Shown piece after piece: positions 37,979-46,183 of a stretch of 64,000 nt of DNA (position 1 is its first letter; every line of letters begins with the position of its first letter). The position numbers were made by a program, and so were the translations under genes. This DNA is from Leifsonia sp. Leaf336 (GTDB lineage: Bacteria; Actinomycetota; Actinomycetes; Actinomycetales; Microbacteriaceae), in the NCBI RefSeq assembly GCF_001423695.1, contig NZ_LMOZ01000001.1, forward strand, positions 628,442-692,441, given 5' to 3'. The notes under the pieces were generated by a model. That model had not been told where the DNA came from. It ran no database searches and was given only the letters and a program-made list of their open reading frames with translations.

Positions 37979-39295
37979 ATGAATCGCACAACCGTCGCCC
38001 TGCTCGCCGCGCTGGAGGCGGCCATCGTCGCGGCGGTCGGCATCGGTATCTGCGTGGTCCCGCTCACGGTTCTCTGGGCGGCGCAATACCACCTGACCGG
38101 GGATTTCGCCGTCGTCTGGAAGGCTGCTGCCGACATCTGGCTGGTGGGGCACGGCGTCAACCTGACGGTGGCGCTCGATCCGCAGACCGTCGGGTCGCTC
38201 GGGCTGCCCACAGCCGCGGCTCCGTTCCAGGTGACGATCGCACTTCTGGGGTTCGCGGCCCTCACCGCCGGCCTCGGTGTCCGCACCGGTCTGCGCGCCG
38301 CGGAGACGCCGTTCCGCAGCGCTGGCGCACTCTCGGCGCTCGCCGTGTTCCTCGTGGTGTCCGTGCTGGTGACGCTGACCGCGGGAAGCGCGGTGGTGAC
38401 GCCGTCGGTGTGGCAGGGCGTGGTGCTGCCGCCGTTCGTGTACGCCCTGGGCATCGGGATCGGTTTCGCGTTCGCGACTCTCCGGGAGAGGGAGGCGCGG
38501 ACGTCCTCCCGAGCGGGCGACAGAGCGGCTGACAGGGCGGGCGACAGAGCCGTCGACAGAGCCGCCGACCGCCCCGACGGCACCTCCACCGAATCGCACG
38601 GAGGCGCTGCTCCTGTCGCTCTCGCCGTGCGCGCCCGGGTGGGCGCACTGCCGGTGCCGGTTCGCGCCGGTGTGCTCGGCGCGGTCCGGGCCGGCAGCGC
38701 GGCGACGGCCATCGTCGTCGGGCTCTCCGCGCTCATCCTCGCGCTGCTGATCTTCGGCAACTACGGCGCGATCATCAGCCTCTACGAGCAGCTGCAGACG
38801 GGCGTCGCGGGCGGCGTGGCCCTCACGATCGCGCAGCTGGCGTTCCTGCCCAACCTGGTGATCTGGCTCATGTCGTGGCTCGTCGGCCCGGGCTTCGCGA
38901 TCGGGACCGGCTCAGCCGTGAGCGCGATCGGCACCGCGCTCGGGCCGCTGCCGGGTGTGCCGCTCTTCGGCGTCATCCCGGCCCACGGCTACACCTTCGG
39001 TCTCGTCGGCGTGCTCGTGCCGCTGCTCGCAGGCTTCCTCGCCGCCGCTCTACTGCGCGCCACGAGGAAGACGCAGGTGGACGGCGTCCTCGCCCTGCTG
39101 CTCACGGCGGCGGGGATCGGCGTGGTGGCGGGCATCCAACTCGGCCTCCTCGCCTGGTGGTCGTCGGGAGCCCTCGGCCCCGGTCGCCTGCACGACGTCG
39201 GCCCGAACCCGTGGCTGGTCGGCGCCTTCGCGGCGGTGGAGGTCGCCGTCGCGGCGATCATCGGGCTGATGGCCGGAGGTCGCGCCCGACGATGA
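37979..39295 (+). CDS. DUF6350/PerM-like cell division membrane protein
   Basis: The 438-residue protein has about ten helices. Its position before purN-purH and its length match the perM gene of M. tuberculosis (Rv0955), whose product supports divisome integrity; assignment to that family is by layout and general sequence feel ('AALEAAIVAAVGIGICVVPLTVLWAAQYHLTG' start, '...FGNYGAIISLYEQLQTGVAGGVALTIAQLAFLPNLVIWLMSWLVGPGFAIG'). Residues about 178-198 hold a run of RAxD repeats in a cytoplasmic loop. TAGGCT (37963-37968) is a likely -10, ten bases before ATG. It overlaps thrE by ATGA. Confidence 0.78.
   Translation: MNRTTVALLAALEAAIVAAVGIGICVVPLTVLWAAQYHLTGDFAVVWKAAADIWLVGHGVNLTVALDPQTVGSLGLPTAAAPFQVTIALLGFAALTAGLGVRTGLRAAETPFRSAGALSALAVFLVVSVLVTLTAGSAVVTPSVWQGVVLPPFVYALGIGIGFAFATLREREARTSSRAGDRAADRAGDRAVDRAADRPDGTSTESHGGAAPVALAVRARVGALPVPVRAGVLGAVRAGSAATAIVVGLSALILALLIFGNYGAIISLYEQLQTGVAGGVALTIAQLAFLPNLVIWLMSWLVGPGFAIGTGSAVSAIGTALGPLPGVPLFGVIPAHGYTFGLVGVLVPLLAGFLAAALLRATRKTQVDGVLALLLTAAGIGVVAGIQLGLLAWWSSGALGPGRLHDVGPNPWLVGAFAAVEVAVAAIIGLMAGGRARR
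38510..38572 (+). repeat. RA(G/A/V)D tetrapeptide repeat inside the DUF6350 gene
   Basis: About five 12-bp units (gcgggcgacaga type) encode RAGD/RAAD/RAVD tetrapeptides in a hydrophilic loop between membrane helices. The repeat is a probable slippage-derived expansion that keeps the frame. Confidence 0.8.
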
Positions 39296-40614
39296 GAGCG
39301 CCACGGCCGCGACTCCACCTGCCGAGGTTCACCCTCCGACGCAGGTCGACCGAGGTCGAGCAGCTCGTCGAGAGCCCCTCCGCGCAGCTGCAGGAGTTCC
39401 TCGTACGGCTGGGCAGCGCGCTCCTCGCGATCGGAACCGCGTCGCGCGACATCCAGGGGACGCTCAAGCGCGTCGCGACCGCGCTCGGGTCGCCCCGGGC
39501 GACGCTGATCGTGTTCCCCACCCTGATCTTCGTCGGGCTGCCGGGTGAGGCGCAGACGCGCTTCGACGTCGCGGAGGCCTCCGGCGGCGAGGTGCGTTTC
39601 GACCGCGCCGCCCACGTCTATGCCGTGGTCGACCGCGCGCTTGCGGGCACGATCACCGCGGTCGAGGGCATCGAGGCGCTCCAGGCGATCGCCGACGCCC
39701 GGCCGCGTTTCAACCGGCTGGTGCGGATCATCGGCCACGGCTTCGCCTCGGCGGGCGTCGCGCTCGTACTCCTCGGTGCCGAGACGACGAGCATGCTCTA
39801 CGCCTTCGCGCTCGGGATGCTGGTCGGTGCTGCGAAGCTGTTCGTGCGCCCAGGAACCTACGCCGCGATCCTGCTGCCCGTCGCCACCGCGTTCGCGCTG
39901 TCGCTGATCGTCTTCCTGCTCGGACGCACCGTGCTGATCGACGAGCCGCTGCAGGTGCTCGTCCCTCCGCTCGTCACGCTGCTGCCCGGCGCCGTGCTGA
40001 CCACCGGGATCCAGGAGCTGGCGGCGGGCGACATGGTCGCGGGCTCCAGTCGTCTGGTCTCCGGCATCGCCCAGCTGGGCTTCCTCGCCATCGGGATCCT
40101 CGCCGCCATGACGATCACCGGCGTTCCCGCCTCCACGGCGCTGCTGTCGACCCAGCCGCCGCTCGGCGCGTTCCAGCCGTGGCTGGGCGTCCTGCTGTTC
40201 TCCGTCGGCATCTTCCTCTACTACTGCGGGCCGAGGCGCTCGCTCTACTTCCTCACGCTCGTGCTGCTGGTCGCCTACGGAGGTCAGCTCGTTGGGGCGC
40301 TGATCATGGGCAACGTCTTCAGCGGCTTCTTCGGTGCATTCGCGCTCACGGTGCTCGCGTACCTCGTCCAATCAGTGCGCGGGGCGCCGCCGGCCGTCGT
40401 CTGCTTCCTCCCCGCGTTCTGGCTGCTCGTGCCGGGTGCGACGGGGCTGATCCGCCTGACGCAGACGGCGACGGGTGTGGACTTCGACGCCGGCAGTATC
40501 CCGAACGTGCTCGGCTCCATCGTCTCGATCGCGCTCGGCGTGCTGGTGGGGACCGCGCTCTACCGTCAGCTCTACACGATCGCCCCGTCGCGCTGGGGGC
40601 TGCGGCTGGTCTGA
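39292..40614 (+). CDS. threonine/serine exporter family protein, ThrE type
   Basis: The 440-residue protein is a two-part membrane transporter like ThrE of Corynebacterium. The first half has 'QLQEFLVRLGSALLAIGTASRDIQGTLKRVATALG' and '...RFNRLVRIIGHGFASAGVALVLLGAE', the PF06738-like domain; the second half has 'GMLVGAAKLFVRPGTYAAILLP...FLLGRTVLI' and 'GALIMGNVFSGFFGAFALTVLAYLVQ', the C-terminal domain. ThrE exports threonine and serine with proton coupling. It starts in the ATGA overlap with the DUF6350 gene and lies between perM-like and purN. Confidence 0.9.
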   Translation: MRAPRPRLHLPRFTLRRRSTEVEQLVESPSAQLQEFLVRLGSALLAIGTASRDIQGTLKRVATALGSPRATLIVFPTLIFVGLPGEAQTRFDVAEASGGEVRFDRAAHVYAVVDRALAGTITAVEGIEALQAIADARPRFNRLVRIIGHGFASAGVALVLLGAETTSMLYAFALGMLVGAAKLFVRPGTYAAILLPVATAFALSLIVFLLGRTVLIDEPLQVLVPPLVTLLPGAVLTTGIQELAAGDMVAGSSRLVSGIAQLGFLAIGILAAMTITGVPASTALLSTQPPLGAFQPWLGVLLFSVGIFLYYCGPRRSLYFLTLVLLVAYGGQLVGALIMGNVFSGFFGAFALTVLAYLVQSVRGAPPAVVCFLPAFWLLVPGATGLIRLTQTATGVDFDAGSIPNVLGSIVSIALGVLVGTALYRQLYTIAPSRWGLRLV

Positions 40615-40633
40615 GGCGACACGCCCATATGGG

Positions 40634-40639
40634 TAGGCT
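40634..40639 (+). promoter_or_regulatory. -10 box of purN, leaderless arrangement
   Basis: TAGGCT lies six bases before GTG 40646. Confidence 0.6.
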
Positions 40640-40645
40640 TGTCGC

Positions 40646-41239
40646 GTGCTCTCGATTGTCGTGCTGATCTCCGGCGGTGGCTCGAATCTGCGCGCTCTGC
40701 TCGAGGCGGCGTCCGACGCCGAGTTCCCTGCCAGGGTGGTCGCGGTCGGCGCCGACCGGGAGGCCGACGGGTTCGATCACGCCGAGGAGTTCGGCATCCC
40801 GTCGTTCACGGTGCCGTTCACGTCGTACGACAGCCGCGAGGAGTGGGGCGACGCCCTGCTCGAGCAGATCCGGCTCTGGGAGCCCGACCTCGTCATCCTG
40901 TCCGGTTTCATGCGCCTGGTGCCGCCGCGCGTCGTGCAGGCGTTCTCGCCCAACCTCATCAACACGCACCCCGCCTATCTGCCGGAGTTCCCCGGCGCGC
41001 ACGGCGTCCGCGACGCCCTGGCCGCCGGCGCCACCCAGACCGGCGCCAGCCTCATCGTGGTCGACGACGGCGTCGATGCCGGGCCGGTCATCAGCCAGGA
41101 GCGCGTCCCGATCGTGCCGGGCGACACCGAGGCCAGCCTGCACGAACGCATCAAACCCGTGGAGCGGCGCCTCCTGATCGACGCCGTCCTCGACATCGCC
41201 AACGGACACATCGACCTCAAGGAGCTCTCCCGAGTATGA
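40646..41239 (+). CDS. purN: phosphoribosylglycinamide formyltransferase
   Basis: PurN transfers a formyl group from 10-formyl-THF to GAR in purine synthesis. The 197-residue product has '[17 protein letters not shown]' (phosphate-binding start), '[47 protein letters not shown]' with the catalytic Asn-His-Asp set, and '[17 protein letters not shown]' for the Asp. GTG start with a leaderless-type -10. It overlaps purH by ATGA, giving a purNH unit. Confidence 0.97.
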   Translation: MLSIVVLISGGGSNLRALLEAASDAEFPARVVAVGADREADGFDHAEEFGIPSFTVPFTSYDSREEWGDALLEQIRLWEPDLVILSGFMRLVPPRVVQAFSPNLINTHPAYLPEFPGAHGVRDALAAGATQTGASLIVVDDGVDAGPVISQERVPIVPGDTEASLHERIKPVERRLLIDAVLDIANGHIDLKELSRV

Positions 41240-42816
41240 GCGGACCCCGTCACGACGCCAGCCTCTACCGCGAACGGGACGTCGTCCCGATCCGCCGCGC
41301 GCTGATCTCGGTCAGCGACAAGACGGGCCTCCTCGAACTCGCAGCGACACTGGCGGAGGCCGGAGTCGAGATCGTGTCGACGGGGTCCACCGCGCAGACC
41401 ATCCGCGACGCCGGGCACGCGGTGACCGACGTCGCGTCGGTGACGGGCTTCCCGGAGTCGCTCGACGGGCGGGTCAAGACGCTGCACCCGGCCATCCACT
41501 CCGGCCTGCTCGCCGACCTGCGGCTGGCCTCCCACGAGGAGCAGCTGAAAGACCTCGGGATCGAGCCGTTCGAGCTCGTCGTCGTCAACCTCTACCCGTT
41601 CGTCGAGACGGTCGCGTCCGGCGCGGTCGGCAACGACGTCGTCGAGCAGATCGACATCGGAGGGCCGGCCATGGTGCGCGCGTCGGCGAAGAACCATGCC
41701 AACGTCGCCATCGTCGTCTCGCCAGACGACTATGCGGAGGTCGCGGCCGCGATCGCCGCCGGCGGCACCACCTTCGACCAGCGCCGCGCGCTCGCCGCGA
41801 AGGCGTTCGCCCACACCGCCTCCTACGACGGAGCCGTCGCCGCGTGGTTCGCGGGGGAGGCGCCGTCGACGGACGACTTCGCCGAGCGCTTCGAGGTGCG
41901 GGCCGAACTGAAGCAGACCCTCCGCTACGGCGAGAACTCGCACCAGGCCGCCGCGCTCTATGCCGACCCGGCCGGGCGAGGCATCGCGCAGGCGACCCAG
42001 CTCGGCGGCAAGGAGATGTCGTACAACAACTACGTGGACGCCGACGCCGCCCTCCGCAGCGCCTACGACTTCGCCGAGCCGGCCGTCGCGATCATCAAGC
42101 ACGCCAACCCGTGCGGCATCGCGGTCGCCGACGACATCGCCGACGCGCACCGCAAGGCGCACGAGTGCGACCCGGTGTCGGCGTACGGCGGCGTCATCGC
42201 GGCGAACCGCACGGTGACGCTCGCGATGGCCGAGACGGTCAAGGGCATCTTCACCGAGGTCCTCATCGCGCCGGGCTTCGAGCCGGAGGCGTTGGAGCTG
42301 CTGCAGACGAAGAAGAACCTCCGCATTCTGCAGCTGCCGGAGGACTACGCGCGCGCCACGACCGAGTTCCGCCAGATCTCCGGCGGCGTGCTCGTGCAAG
42401 ACAGCGACCGGTTCGACGAGTTCGACTCCAGCGGCTGGACGCTCGTCTCGGGCGAGGAGGCCGACGCGGCCACCCGCGCCGACCTCGAGTTCGCCTGGAA
42501 GGCGTGCCGCGCGGTCAAGTCCAACGCGATCCTGCTCGCCAAGGGCGGCGCGTCCGTCGGCGTCGGCATGGGCCAGGTGAACCGGGTCGACTCGTGCAAC
42601 CTGGCGGTCAGCCGCGCGGGGGAGCGCGCGGCGGGATCGGTCGCGGCCTCCGACGCGTTCTTCCCGTTCGCCGACGGCCCTGAGATCCTCATCGCCGCCG
42701 GCGTCTCCGCGATCGTGCAGCCGGGAGGCTCCATCCGCGATGAGGACGTCATCGCGGCCGCGAAGGCCGCGGGCGTCACGATGTACTTCACCGGAGAGCG
42801 CCACTTCTTCCACTGA
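41236..42816 (+). CDS. purH: bifunctional AICAR transformylase/IMP cyclohydrolase
   Basis: PurH performs the last two steps to IMP. The 526-residue product has an N-terminal MGS-like cyclohydrolase domain ('[39 protein letters not shown]' start, then '[11 protein letters not shown]') and the C-terminal AICARFT domain with '[15 protein letters not shown]', '[21 protein letters not shown]', '[12 protein letters not shown]' and '[37 protein letters not shown]'. Start is the ATG in the overlap with purN. IMP from this enzyme feeds GuaB and GuaA of this window. Confidence 0.98.
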   Translation: MSGPRHDASLYRERDVVPIRRALISVSDKTGLLELAATLAEAGVEIVSTGSTAQTIRDAGHAVTDVASVTGFPESLDGRVKTLHPAIHSGLLADLRLASHEEQLKDLGIEPFELVVVNLYPFVETVASGAVGNDVVEQIDIGGPAMVRASAKNHANVAIVVSPDDYAEVAAAIAAGGTTFDQRRALAAKAFAHTASYDGAVAAWFAGEAPSTDDFAERFEVRAELKQTLRYGENSHQAAALYADPAGRGIAQATQLGGKEMSYNNYVDADAALRSAYDFAEPAVAIIKHANPCGIAVADDIADAHRKAHECDPVSAYGGVIAANRTVTLAMAETVKGIFTEVLIAPGFEPEALELLQTKKNLRILQLPEDYARATTEFRQISGGVLVQDSDRFDEFDSSGWTLVSGEEADAATRADLEFAWKACRAVKSNAILLAKGGASVGVGMGQVNRVDSCNLAVSRAGERAAGSVAASDAFFPFADGPEILIAAGVSAIVQPGGSIRDEDVIAAAKAAGVTMYFTGERHFFH

Positions 42817-42925
42817 GCCGCCTGCTCATCCGGGCGCTGCGTTGCATCCCCTCGCGGGGTCGCGGAGAATAGACGACGGTCCACAAGACCCTCAGCATTC
42901 ACCGCGATCCCACGAGGAGACACCG

Positions 42926-43981
42926 ATGTCCGTCCTGCCCGCAGACCTTCCGCACGAAACACTGCACGTTGTGAAGGGGAGGCGGAGCGGCCTCACCATC
43001 AGCATCGCGGTGCACTCCACCGTCCTCGGCCCGGCGCTCGGCGGCTGCCGCGTGTGGAACTACGACTCGTGGCAGGAGGCCGTCGCCGACTCGCTCCGCC
43101 TGGCGGAGGGCATGACCTACAAGAACGCGGCGGCAGGCCTCAACCGCGGCGGCGGCAAGGCTGTCGTCTACCTGCCGCGGGGCCACCAGCTCACCCCGAC
43201 CGAGCGCTACGAGGTCATGCTCGACCTGGGCGACGCGGTCGAGAGCCTCGGCGGCAGCTACATGACCGCGGAGGACGTCGGCACGAGCGCCGAGGACATG
43301 TCGGTCGTCGCCACCCGCACCGTCAACGTGTGCGGCCTCCCGCCGGCAGAAGGCGGCGTCGGCGAGCCGAGCGACGCGACCGCGGCAGGCGTCTACGCCG
43401 GGCTGCTCGCGACGCTGGAGCGCGCCACCGGAACCCGCGACGTCGCCGGCCGCCGGGTGACCGTGCTCGGCCTCGGGCACGTCGGCTCGATCATCGCCAT
43501 GCGCCTCGCCAGCGAGGGCGCCGTACTCACTGTCACCGACGTCAACCCCGCCAAGCGGGCGCTCGCCGACGCGATCGGCGCCGCCTGGGTCGAGCCCGGC
43601 GACGCGCACCGTGTGGAGGGCGACCTGTTCGTGCCCGCGGGCGTCGGCGGCGTGCTCACCGACGCGGTCATCGACGAGCTGCGCGTGAAGGCGGTCGTCG
43701 GCCCGGCCAACAACCAGCTCGCCGAGCGGGCGGGCGCCGAGCGGCTCGCCGCCCGCGGCATCCTCTGGGCCCCCGACTTCGTCGTGAACGCCGGCGGTGT
43801 GATCTTCCTCTCGATGATGAACGAGCAGACTCCCTCCGCCGAGGCCACCCGCGAGCGCGTCGAGGCGATCGGCGACACCGTCGCCCGCGTCTTCGACGTC
43901 GCCGCCGAGCGCGGCATCACGACGCTGGAGGCCGCCGACGAGATCGCGATGGCCCGCCTCCGCGAACCCGCGCACGCCTGA
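42926..43981 (+). CDS. Glu/Leu/Phe/Val dehydrogenase family protein (leucine dehydrogenase-like)
   Basis: The 351-residue enzyme oxidatively deaminates a branched-chain or aromatic amino acid with NAD+. The catalytic region has 'GGCRVWNYDSW', 'AEGMTYKNAAAGLNRGGGKAVVYLP' (the two Lys of the active site) and 'GSYMTAEDVGTSAEDMSVVA'; the nucleotide fold is 'RRVTVLGLGHVGSIIAMRLASEGAVLTVTDVN'. 'LWAPDFVVNAGGVIFLSM' closes the substrate pocket. ATG 42926 has GAGGAGA upstream. A hairpin terminator follows. Confidence 0.93.
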   Translation: MSVLPADLPHETLHVVKGRRSGLTISIAVHSTVLGPALGGCRVWNYDSWQEAVADSLRLAEGMTYKNAAAGLNRGGGKAVVYLPRGHQLTPTERYEVMLDLGDAVESLGGSYMTAEDVGTSAEDMSVVATRTVNVCGLPPAEGGVGEPSDATAAGVYAGLLATLERATGTRDVAGRRVTVLGLGHVGSIIAMRLASEGAVLTVTDVNPAKRALADAIGAAWVEPGDAHRVEGDLFVPAGVGGVLTDAVIDELRVKAVVGPANNQLAERAGAERLAARGILWAPDFVVNAGGVIFLSMMNEQTPSAEATRERVEAIGDTVARVFDVAAERGITTLEAADEIAMARLREPAHA

Positions 43982-43988
43982 TCCGGCC

Positions 43989-44032
43989 AGGCGTCCCGCC
44001 GCGGGACCCCCGCGGGCGGCGGTGGGACGCCT
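43989..44032 (+). terminator. terminator-like hairpin after the Leu/Phe/Val dehydrogenase
   Basis: AGGCGTCCC (43989-43997) and GGGACGCCT (44024-44032) pair perfectly, extended inside by GCCGC/GCGGC with a bulge. Confidence 0.6.
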
Positions 44033-44080
44033 GCCGGTGCCAGCATTCCCATAGGAACCGGTCGGATAGGCTTGGGTCCC

Positions 44081-45283
44081 ATGACTTCCTCGTGGGCCCG
44101 TCGGCTCGTCGCCTCCCTCGTGTCCGCCGTCGCGGTGGCCGCCATCGGTCTCGTCGCGGCCGCGTTCGTTCTGCTGGTGGCCAACCAGCTCAACTCGCAG
44201 GCGCTCGGGAGCGTCGCCCAGTACGTCAGCTGGAACGCGCTCGCCGCCTTCGTCCTTGCGGCGATCGCCGCACTGCTGGGCGCGTACGAGCGCCGCTGGG
44301 TCGCCGTCATCGCCGGCATCCTCGTGGCCCTCGTGAGCACCGCGATCGGCATGCTCGTGCTGTTCTCGACGTTGAACGTCACGCTGACCGCGGCGGTGTG
44401 GGGTCAGCTCGCCCTGTCGTTCATCGGCGTCAACCTGCCGTTCTGGCTCGCCGTCGCCGTCGCCTTCCCGACGGCCGGTTTCGCCGTGTTCCGCACGATC
44501 GAGGCGCAGGGCGGCGCGACCGCCCGCAAGATCGCCCTCGTCCGCATCCCGGCCGCGAACCTGGCCGACGGCCTGGTGACCCACATCGACCGCGAGACCA
44601 TCGACAACGAGCTGGCCGACAAGCAGTGGGACGACTACGTCGCCGCCCTCTCGGCCGCCGGCTGGCAGACGGTGGAGGTCGCCAGCGCCGACAAGCTCGC
44701 CGACTCCGTGTTCGTGGAGGACACCGCGATCGTCTTCGGCGACACCGCCGTCATCGCGCGCCCCGGTGCAGACTCCCGTCGCCCCGAGATCGTGGGCACC
44801 GAGGCCGCGCTGCGCGCCCAGGGCCTCCGGCTCGAGCGCATCGAGGAGCCGGGAACCCTCGACGGCGGCGACGTGCTCAAGGTCGGCGACACGGTCTACG
44901 TCGGCCGTGGCGGCCGCACCAACGCCGAGGGCATCCGCCAGCTGCGTTCGCTCGTGGCGCCGCTCGGCTACACCGTCGTCGCGGTGCCGGTCACCAAGGC
45001 CCTCCACCTGAAGACCGCGGTCACCGCGCTCCCCGACGGCACCGTGATCGGCTACGAGCCCATCGTGGACGACCCGCGGATCTTCGAGCGCTTCCTGCCC
45101 GTCCCGGAGGCCCACGGCACCGCCGTCGTCGTGCTCGACGACGAGACCGTGCTGATGTCGTCGTCGGCGCCCGGCTCCGTGGCGCTGGTGGAGGACCTCG
45201 GCTACACGGTCGTACAGGTCGACATCTCGGAGTTCGAGAAGCTCGAGGGCTGCGTCACCTGCCTCTCGATCCGCATCCGCTGA
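44081..45283 (+). CDS. dimethylarginine dimethylaminohydrolase fused to an N-terminal membrane domain
   Basis: The 400-residue protein has two parts. Residues 1-130 contain about four hydrophobic helices ('LVASLVSAVAVAAIGLVAAAFVLLVANQL', 'YVSWNALAAFVLAAIAALLGAY', 'WVAVIAGILVALVSTAIGMLVLFS', '...LALSFIGVNLPFWLAVAVAF'). Residues 145-400 are a DDAH domain: 'RIPAANLADGLVTH', 'DSVFVEDTAIVFGDTAVI', 'EPGTLDGGDVL', 'VTKALHLKTAVTAL' with the catalytic His309, and the ending 'FEKLEGCVTCLSIRI' with the catalytic Cys394. DDAH converts methylated arginines to citrulline. Stand-alone DDAHs are about 255 aa, so this is a membrane-tethered form. ATG 44081 lies eight bases after a TAGGCT -10 box (44067-44072). 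Confidence 0.88.
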   Translation: MTSSWARRLVASLVSAVAVAAIGLVAAAFVLLVANQLNSQALGSVAQYVSWNALAAFVLAAIAALLGAYERRWVAVIAGILVALVSTAIGMLVLFSTLNVTLTAAVWGQLALSFIGVNLPFWLAVAVAFPTAGFAVFRTIEAQGGATARKIALVRIPAANLADGLVTHIDRETIDNELADKQWDDYVAALSAAGWQTVEVASADKLADSVFVEDTAIVFGDTAVIARPGADSRRPEIVGTEAALRAQGLRLERIEEPGTLDGGDVLKVGDTVYVGRGGRTNAEGIRQLRSLVAPLGYTVVAVPVTKALHLKTAVTALPDGTVIGYEPIVDDPRIFERFLPVPEAHGTAVVVLDDETVLMSSSAPGSVALVEDLGYTVVQVDISEFEKLEGCVTCLSIRIR

Positions 45284-45292
45284 CGAGGCGGG

Positions 45293-45766
45293 TCAGTCGC
45301 CTGACGTGTCGTCGGTGCACGGGATGCTGCCGGCCAGCTCCGCCCGTTTCGTAGCGCCCCCGCCGAAGACGTCGACGTAGTCCCCGGTCGTCCCGTCGAA
45401 GTGGACGCTGCCGCCTTCGAGCCGGAATCGTTGCATGGAGAAGAACGAGCCACCGTCTCCGGTGCTGATGTTGGTGCTGAAGACCCCGTTGCGGAGGTCC
45501 GCGACGATCTGCGCCGGCGCCTGCGAGGTCGGTTGGTTCCGCACGACGATGCGGTGGTCCGCCCGCACGACGCAGGTCGCGTGATGCAGGTAGACCTGGA
45601 CGGTCCGCGAACCGTCTCCCTGCACCCGGAGCTCGAGGGCGGTATGCGACAGCGACCGGGCGGCGTTCCACGCAGCACCCACGCTCACGTAGATGCCGAC
45701 GACCAGCGAGACGAAGACGGCGAACGCCCCGATCACCGACCAGAACGGTAGCGAGCGCCAGACCAT
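45293..45766 (-). CDS. hypothetical single-pass membrane protein
   Basis: I do not recognise a family. The 157-residue product has a short N-terminus, one membrane helix ('FWSVIGAFAVFVSLVVGIYVSVGAAW', about residues 8-33) and an extracytoplasmic domain of about 120 residues with 'RTVQVYLHHATCVVRADHRIVV' and 'FFSMQRFRLEGGSVHFDGTTGDYVDVFGGG'. Cys65 and Cys150 could form a disulphide. ATG 45766 has a TAGGCT hexamer (on the minus strand, 45773-45778) six bases before it. It converges on the dimethylargininase. Confidence 0.7.
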   Translation of the reverse strand: MVWRSLPFWSVIGAFAVFVSLVVGIYVSVGAAWNAARSLSHTALELRVQGDGSRTVQVYLHHATCVVRADHRIVVRNQPTSQAPAQIVADLRNGVFSTNISTGDGGSFFSMQRFRLEGGSVHFDGTTGDYVDVFGGGATKRAELAGSIPCTDDTSGD

Positions 45767-45772
45767 CCCAGC

Positions 45773-45778
45773 AGCCTA
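45773..45778 (-). promoter_or_regulatory. -10 box of the small membrane protein gene, leaderless arrangement
   Basis: TAGGCT (minus strand) lies six bases before the ATG at 45766. Confidence 0.5.
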
Positions 45779-45826
45779 GCGGGCGCCCCCGATCGCGACG
45801 AGCGACACGGATCGCAGAACTCGCTC

Positions 45827-45856
45827 TTGCGCTCTGAGCGATGCTGGGAATATTCT
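45827..45856 (+). promoter_or_regulatory. promoter of the leader ORF/ABC exporter unit
   Basis: TTGCGC (45827-45832) and TATTCT (45851-45856) are separated by 18 bases. The predicted transcript starts near 45863, about 48 nt before the leader ORF and about 320 nt before the first exporter gene. Confidence 0.55.
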
Positions 45857-45910
45857 GTAGGGCTGCCTTGTCGCAGCATTCGGATGACGCATCGGGCCTG
45901 GGAGGACGCC

Positions 45911-46000
45911 ATGACAACGACTGAGAAGACACGAACCGTGACCGTGTTCGGGCTCATCGCTGCCGCGATCGCGTCCCCGGAGCCGGCCCCCGCCTGGTAG
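45911..46000 (+). CDS. 29-residue leader peptide ORF upstream of the ABC exporter
   Basis: An ORF of 29 codons plus stop begins at ATG 45911, with GGGAGG about six bases upstream. It encodes MTTTEKTRTVTVFGLIAA, then AIASPEPAPAW. The C-terminal part is Pro-rich. The stop codon sits in the loop of a hairpin (45992-46009), so ribosome position could control pairing. The ORF lies in a 417-bp gap before two ABC half-transporters. This is the layout of attenuator leader peptides such as B. subtilis bmrB, but I see no clear sequence kinship. It could also be a secreted or modified peptide. Existence as a translated product is inferred. Confidence 0.55.
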   Translation: MTTTEKTRTVTVFGLIAAAIASPEPAPAW

Positions 46001-46009
46001 GTCCCAGGC
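45992..46009 (+). promoter_or_regulatory. hairpin with the leader stop codon in its loop
   Basis: GCCTGG (45992-45997) and CCAGGC (46004-46009) pair around TAGGTC, where TAG is the leader ORF stop. A ribosome stalled or terminating there would hold the hairpin open. Confidence 0.45.
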
Positions 46010-46120
46010 AGGTACGCGCTTCCGGCTGACCGTCGCCGGCACACCACCCGGGCATCCGTGGCTCGGGTTCGTCGCGCCCCAGGCGAACGACTCTTCGGCG
46101 ACCTCTCAGCACGTCTCACC

Positions 46121-46136
46121 GGGTCGGAGCCGACCC
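46121..46136 (+). promoter_or_regulatory. second leader hairpin, candidate attenuator
   Basis: GGGTCG and CGACCC form a perfect 6-bp stem with loop GAGC, 48 bp before the first exporter gene. Weaker pairing ACCCG/CGGGT is possible upstream at about 46047-46068. No T-run follows, so it would be either a weak terminator or an RBS-proximal structure. Confidence 0.35.
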
Positions 46137-46183
46137 ATCTACGAAATCGAATTCACGCAACGCATACAGAGAAGACGGAACTC

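Noticed and set aside
45911..46000. The 29-residue ORF as a RiPP or lasso-peptide precursor
   Set aside because: No maturation enzymes (cyclase, protease, dehydratase) lie nearby, and the peptide has no recognised leader-core motif. The attenuator reading fits the context better, although the two exporters keep the peptide idea alive.
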